From assembly GCA_023442635.1 (NCBI GenBank), contig JAEZYR010000053.1, positions 1-8,285 on the forward strand: a stretch of DNA of 8,285 bases, given 5' to 3'. The notes under the pieces are model-generated. The model was given only the letters and a program-made list of their open reading frames with translations. It was not told the origin of the DNA and did not search any database. The translations under genes were made by a program, and so were the position numbers. The stretch is from Bacillota bacterium (GTDB lineage: Bacteria; Bacillota; Clostridia; Saccharofermentanales; Fastidiosipilaceae). Below, piece by piece: positions 5,743-8,285 of this stretch (its first letter is position 1; each line of letters opens with the position of its first letter).

Positions 5743-7236
5743 TCAGTCTAGGTACTCCTTGAGGCGACGAGAACGAGAGGGATGTCGCATCTTGCGCAAG
5801 GCCTTAGCCTCGATCTGGCGGATGCGCTCTCGCGTCACATCAAATTCTTTGCCTACCTCTTCGAGTGTTCTCTGCCGTCCATCATCCAAACCGAAACGCA
5901 AACGCAAAACCTGCTCTTCCCTTGGTGTCAGACCTGCCAACTCTTCGAGCAGTTGTTCGCGTAACAGCGTAAAAGCGGCTTGATCAGCTGGGGAACTCGC
6001 ATCATCATCAGGAATAAAGTCGCCCAAATGACTGTCCTCTTCTTCACCAATGGGCTTTTCGAGGGAAACAGGTTCCTGTGAGATCTTCATGATCTCTCGG
6101 ATTTTTTCGGGTGTGGTCGCCATGGCCTTGGCCAATTCATCCACTTCGGGATCACGCCCCAACTCCTGAACCAGCTGTCGCTGAATACGGATGAGCTTGT
6201 TAATGGTCTCAACCATATGCACAGGTATACGGATTGTTCGAGCTTGGTCGGCAATGGAGCGCGTAATCGCCTGACGGATCCACCAAGTTGCATAGGTACT
6301 AAATTTGAAGCCTTTTTTGTAGTCAAACTTTTCAACGGCTTTCAGCAAACCCAAATTGCCTTCTTGAATGAGATCCAAAAAAGACATGCCACGCCCTACA
6401 TAACGTTTGGCTATGGAGACAACAAGGCGGAGGTTAGCTTCGATCAAATGATCCTTGGCTTCGAGATCCCCTTCTTCCATGGCGGCCGCTAATTCCTTCT
6501 CTTCTTCGGCCGTAAGCAGATTGACGCGTCCGATCTCTTTGAGATACATGCGGACGGGATCATCAACATTGATAAATTCTAGATCTTCGCTGTAATGGCC
6601 TTCATCAGCCGTCTCGTGTGTGCTTTCTTCGTGCTCAGCTTCGAGCATCTCACCTTCACTTGGCTGCTCCATGCTCAAGGCTATCGAACGCATCGCTCGC
6701 AACTGATCCTCATCAATTTCTTCCATATCCATCGGCGTTTCCAACTCAAGAGCTATGTCATGCTCCTCGCCTTTGGAAGCTTTTTTTCTAGTCTTTTTAC
6801 CCTTAGAAGGAGTTACTGGTTTTTCTTGTTCTGCTGAGCTTTCTTCTAAAGACTTCACATCTGTTAACTCGCCAGCCTCCAAATGAAGCGAAGTCGAAGC
6901 TTTTGCCTTATTGGCATCTGCCTGCTTTGAGCTAGCCTTTGTAGCCTTCTTTTTACTGCCTTTTTTATTTTTGGGGCTCGACTCCTCAGATCCATCTGCC
7001 TCTGCTTGAGCGAGTTTACGCCGTTTGGATGATTTGGGAGCAGGGGCTTCCGAAGTCTTACCTAATAATTTGACACCCATCTCTTCTAGATTTTGGAGGC
7101 TCTGCTCAATCTGCTCGGAACTCATGCCTGACTCAAGAAAAAAACTTTGTAAGTCCTCATATTGCAGCTGCATATCATTTTCTTTTGCTTGCTTTGCAAG
7201 ACGTTGCAGCGTATCGGTCGGACTTTTTTTGGGCAT
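5743..7236 (-). CDS. sigA: Primary (housekeeping) RNA polymerase sigma factor, SigA/RpoD
   Basis: A 497-residue group 1 sigma factor that directs RNA polymerase to housekeeping promoters. Domains in order: a region 1.1-like helical domain (about 5-60); a long low-complexity linker (about 61-220), first Lys/Ala/Ser-rich, then acidic; region 1.2 (223-257, DDPVRMYLKEIGR); region 2 (about 264-340) with LRLVVSIAKRYVGRGMSFLDLIQEG and the -10 binding stretch FSTYATWWIRQAITRSIADQ (312-331); region 3 (about 344-420); region 4 (about 430-497) with LTPREEQVLRLRFGL and the -35 binding helix-turn-helix TLEEVGKEFDVTRERIRQIE. It ends in KEYLD, as usual. The ATG has AAGGAG nine bases upstream. It is over 120 residues longer than B. 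subtilis SigA because of the linker. It follows dnaG and precedes trmK, the expected order. Confidence 0.98.
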   Translation of the reverse strand: MPKKSPTDTLQRLAKQAKENDMQLQYEDLQSFFLESGMSSEQIEQSLQNLEEMGVKLLGKTSEAPAPKSSKRRKLAQAEADGSEESSPKNKKGSKKKATKASSKQADANKAKASTSLHLEAGELTDVKSLEESSAEQEKPVTPSKGKKTRKKASKGEEHDIALELETPMDMEEIDEDQLRAMRSIALSMEQPSEGEMLEAEHEESTHETADEGHYSEDLEFINVDDPVRMYLKEIGRVNLLTAEEEKELAAAMEEGDLEAKDHLIEANLRLVVSIAKRYVGRGMSFLDLIQEGNLGLLKAVEKFDYKKGFKFSTYATWWIRQAITRSIADQARTIRIPVHMVETINKLIRIQRQLVQELGRDPEVDELAKAMATTPEKIREIMKISQEPVSLEKPIGEEEDSHLGDFIPDDDASSPADQAAFTLLREQLLEELAGLTPREEQVLRLRFGLDDGRQRTLEEVGKEFDVTRERIRQIEAKALRKMRHPSRSRRLKEYLD

Positions 7237-7270
7237 AAATAAAGACTCCTTCTGGGTGAATTAACGCATC

Positions 7271-7299
7271 ATTTTCCTCTCAAGAGGAAATTTTGTCAA
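7271..7299 (-). promoter_or_regulatory. Candidate sigA promoter in the dnaG-sigA gap
   Basis: On the minus strand a perfect TTGACA (7299-7294) and GAAAAT (7276-7271, four of six matches to TATAAT) are separated by 17 bases. Transcription would start near 7264, leaving a leader of about 28 bases with the AAGGAG ribosome binding site. It would allow sigA, trmK and the NIF3-family gene to be expressed independently of dnaG. Confidence 0.6.
7273..7290. repeat. 7-bp inverted repeat between the promoter boxes
   Basis: TTTCCTC (7273-7279) and GAGGAAA (7284-7290) are perfect inverted arms around a four-base centre. The arms occupy most of the spacer of the candidate sigA promoter and reach into its -10 box. 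It could be an operator or a chance hairpin; no U-run follows on the minus strand, so it is not a clear terminator. Confidence 0.5.
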
Positions 7300-7301
7300 A
7301 C

Positions 7302-7330
7302 ATTTTGTATTTTACATGCTCAGGTGCCAA
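7302..7330 (-). promoter_or_regulatory. Possible second, upstream sigA promoter
   Basis: On the minus strand TTGGCA (7330-7325), a 17-base spacer and CAAAAT (7307-7302) make a weaker promoter-like pair just upstream of the TTGACA promoter. The -10 box matches only four of six bases, so this is a tentative call. Confidence 0.3.
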
Positions 7331-7363
7331 AATAGCTAGCCACATCTTGATGATGAGATGAGC

Positions 7364-8284
7364 CTAGCCCTTTTGACCTCTTTCTGACGTGGTCTCGTCC
7401 TCGCGCAACTTGCGCAAGGCCTCTTGAATCGCTCGAAGCGCTTCATAACTGCTCGCCACTTCTGGTGACGATGCTTGTCCTTGACGGCGTTGTAGGTCAA
7501 TATAAGCTGCCAACTCATCCCTTCGCTTGATCAGGCGCTGTTTGCGCATTTGCAAAAGATAGTGCTGAGCGGACTCCACCCAGGCTGTTAGCAAGCGCTG
7601 TTGCCCCAAAGCAGCCATCATGCGTCCAAAGATATGGGCATAAGTTTTTTGTTGGTAAAAGCAGTCTTGTGCGAGCGTTAAAAGGCGACTAAAGCTCAAG
7701 TCTCCTCTAGAAGCTTCCTCCAATCGCTGTTGAATCCATTGGCCTTGGGGGGAATTAGGTAAATGATGAAAGTCTTCTAGACTGGGGGGCGGCTGAAGTT
7801 GCTGGTAGACTTGAGGGTCTTGAGCCAAAAGAAGGATGAGATAAGCTTCTTCGCGGCTTAAATCCAGCTGAATACCTTCTCGATCTGTCTCAGTAGCCTC
7901 CTCACCTGTCCTCTCATTCACAAAATCACGTCTCACGGAATGCTTTTGGGCTGAATCCGCCATCTGCTGACCTTGCCTGGCCTTGCGACGGCTCAATTCC
8001 CTGCGCACAACATCGACCTGCACTTCCAAGTCTTCTGCAGCTCGCCTTAGGTATCGATCTAACAAGATTTCATTGTCAATCGATATGAGGACGTTCAGCA
8101 AAGCTTCCTGTAGACGTTCATAGACCGCCCCATCTTCAACATGTTGCAGGTCCCCACGCATATGAGCCTGATAGCCCGCGCTCCTTTGCGCATGTAAGTA
8201 GCGATAGTCTAATCCCGTCATCGCTTGCTGTAGCAAAGCGTCAAAGCGTTCAGCCCCATTCTTCTTGATATATTCGTCTGGATC
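7364..8284 (-). CDS. dnaG: DNA primase DnaG, C-terminal part
   Basis: The C-terminal 306 residues of the primase that makes RNA primers for replication and docks on the DnaB helicase. The frame is open from the window edge and begins with DPDEYIKKNGAERFDALLQQA, the typical end of the catalytic core in DnaG proteins, so internal TTG or ATG codons are not starts. Next comes a helical region with LLNVLISIDNEILLDRYLRRAAEDL, matching the family's segment after the core. The C terminus (from about REEAYLILLLAQDPQVYQQL on) matches the DnaB-binding domain and ends in long charged helices. The zinc finger and TOPRIM motifs lie outside the window. The gene stops 127 bases before sigA, the expected neighbour. 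Confidence 0.94.
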   Translation of the reverse strand, partial: DPDEYIKKNGAERFDALLQQAMTGLDYRYLHAQRSAGYQAHMRGDLQHVEDGAVYERLQEALLNVLISIDNEILLDRYLRRAAEDLEVQVDVVRRELSRRKARQGQQMADSAQKHSVRRDFVNERTGEEATETDREGIQLDLSREEAYLILLLAQDPQVYQQLQPPPSLEDFHHLPNSPQGQWIQQRLEEASRGDLSFSRLLTLAQDCFYQQKTYAHIFGRMMAALGQQRLLTAWVESAQHYLLQMRKQRLIKRRDELAAYIDLQRRQGQASSPEVASSYEALRAIQEALRKLREDETTSERGQKG

Positions 8285-8285
8285 C

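Noticed and set aside
5624..5983. Plus-strand open frame of 119 codons across the trmK-sigA junction
   Set aside because: It is antisense to trmK and to region 4 of sigA, and its Arg/Ser-rich product is typical of such mirror frames.
7343..7360. Possible dnaG terminator (CATCT/AGATG stem)
   Set aside because: The stem is only five base pairs, no U-run follows on the minus strand, and it overlaps nothing conserved that I can see.
8234..8236. TTG as the start of a separate gene
   Set aside because: The upstream codons in frame read DPDEYIKKNGAERFDA, which is primase sequence, so the gene simply continues past the window.

Overview
The window reads as a chromosomal segment of a Bacillota (Firmicutes), probably an uncommon Clostridia-like lineage. 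The minus strand carries the classical macromolecular-synthesis order primase (dnaG), primary sigma factor (sigA/rpoD), trmK, NIF3-family gene. This order is familiar from Bacillus, here without the cccA that lies between sigA and trmK in B. subtilis. The phylum call is an inference from gene order and protein motifs; I cannot name a genus. No mobile element, CRISPR array, tRNA or rRNA gene was seen.

Left part, plus strand (2-3471): the 3' part of a metal-binding lipoprotein gene of the TroA/ZnuA family, then an ABC ATPase and two ABC-3 family permeases. Together they form a Mn/Zn/Fe-type high-affinity importer. A stem-loop separates the binding-protein gene from the ATPase gene. The last three genes overlap by 7-8 bases, so they are probably translationally coupled. 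The second permease ends in a winged-helix domain resembling the DNA-binding half of DtxR/MntR repressors, an arrangement reminiscent of chlamydial YtgCR.

Middle (3472-3980): a long perfect hairpin that can serve as a terminator for both converging transcription units, then the RNase P RNA gene (rnpB, type A) on the minus strand. The rnpB gene abuts the NIF3-family gene so closely that the latter's stop codon lies inside the 5' strand of helix P1. A strong sigma-A type promoter for rnpB (TTGAGG, 17 bases, TATAAT) is embedded in the last NIF3 codons.

Right part, minus strand (3972-8284): dnaG (3' part only), sigA, trmK and the NIF3-family gene, all in one direction. The 127-base dnaG-sigA gap holds one good and one weaker candidate promoter, so sigA and its followers can probably be transcribed apart from dnaG. 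SigA has an unusually long Lys/Ala/Ser-rich then acidic linker ahead of region 1.2. The unit thus links replication priming, housekeeping transcription, tRNA modification and, through rnpB, tRNA maturation.
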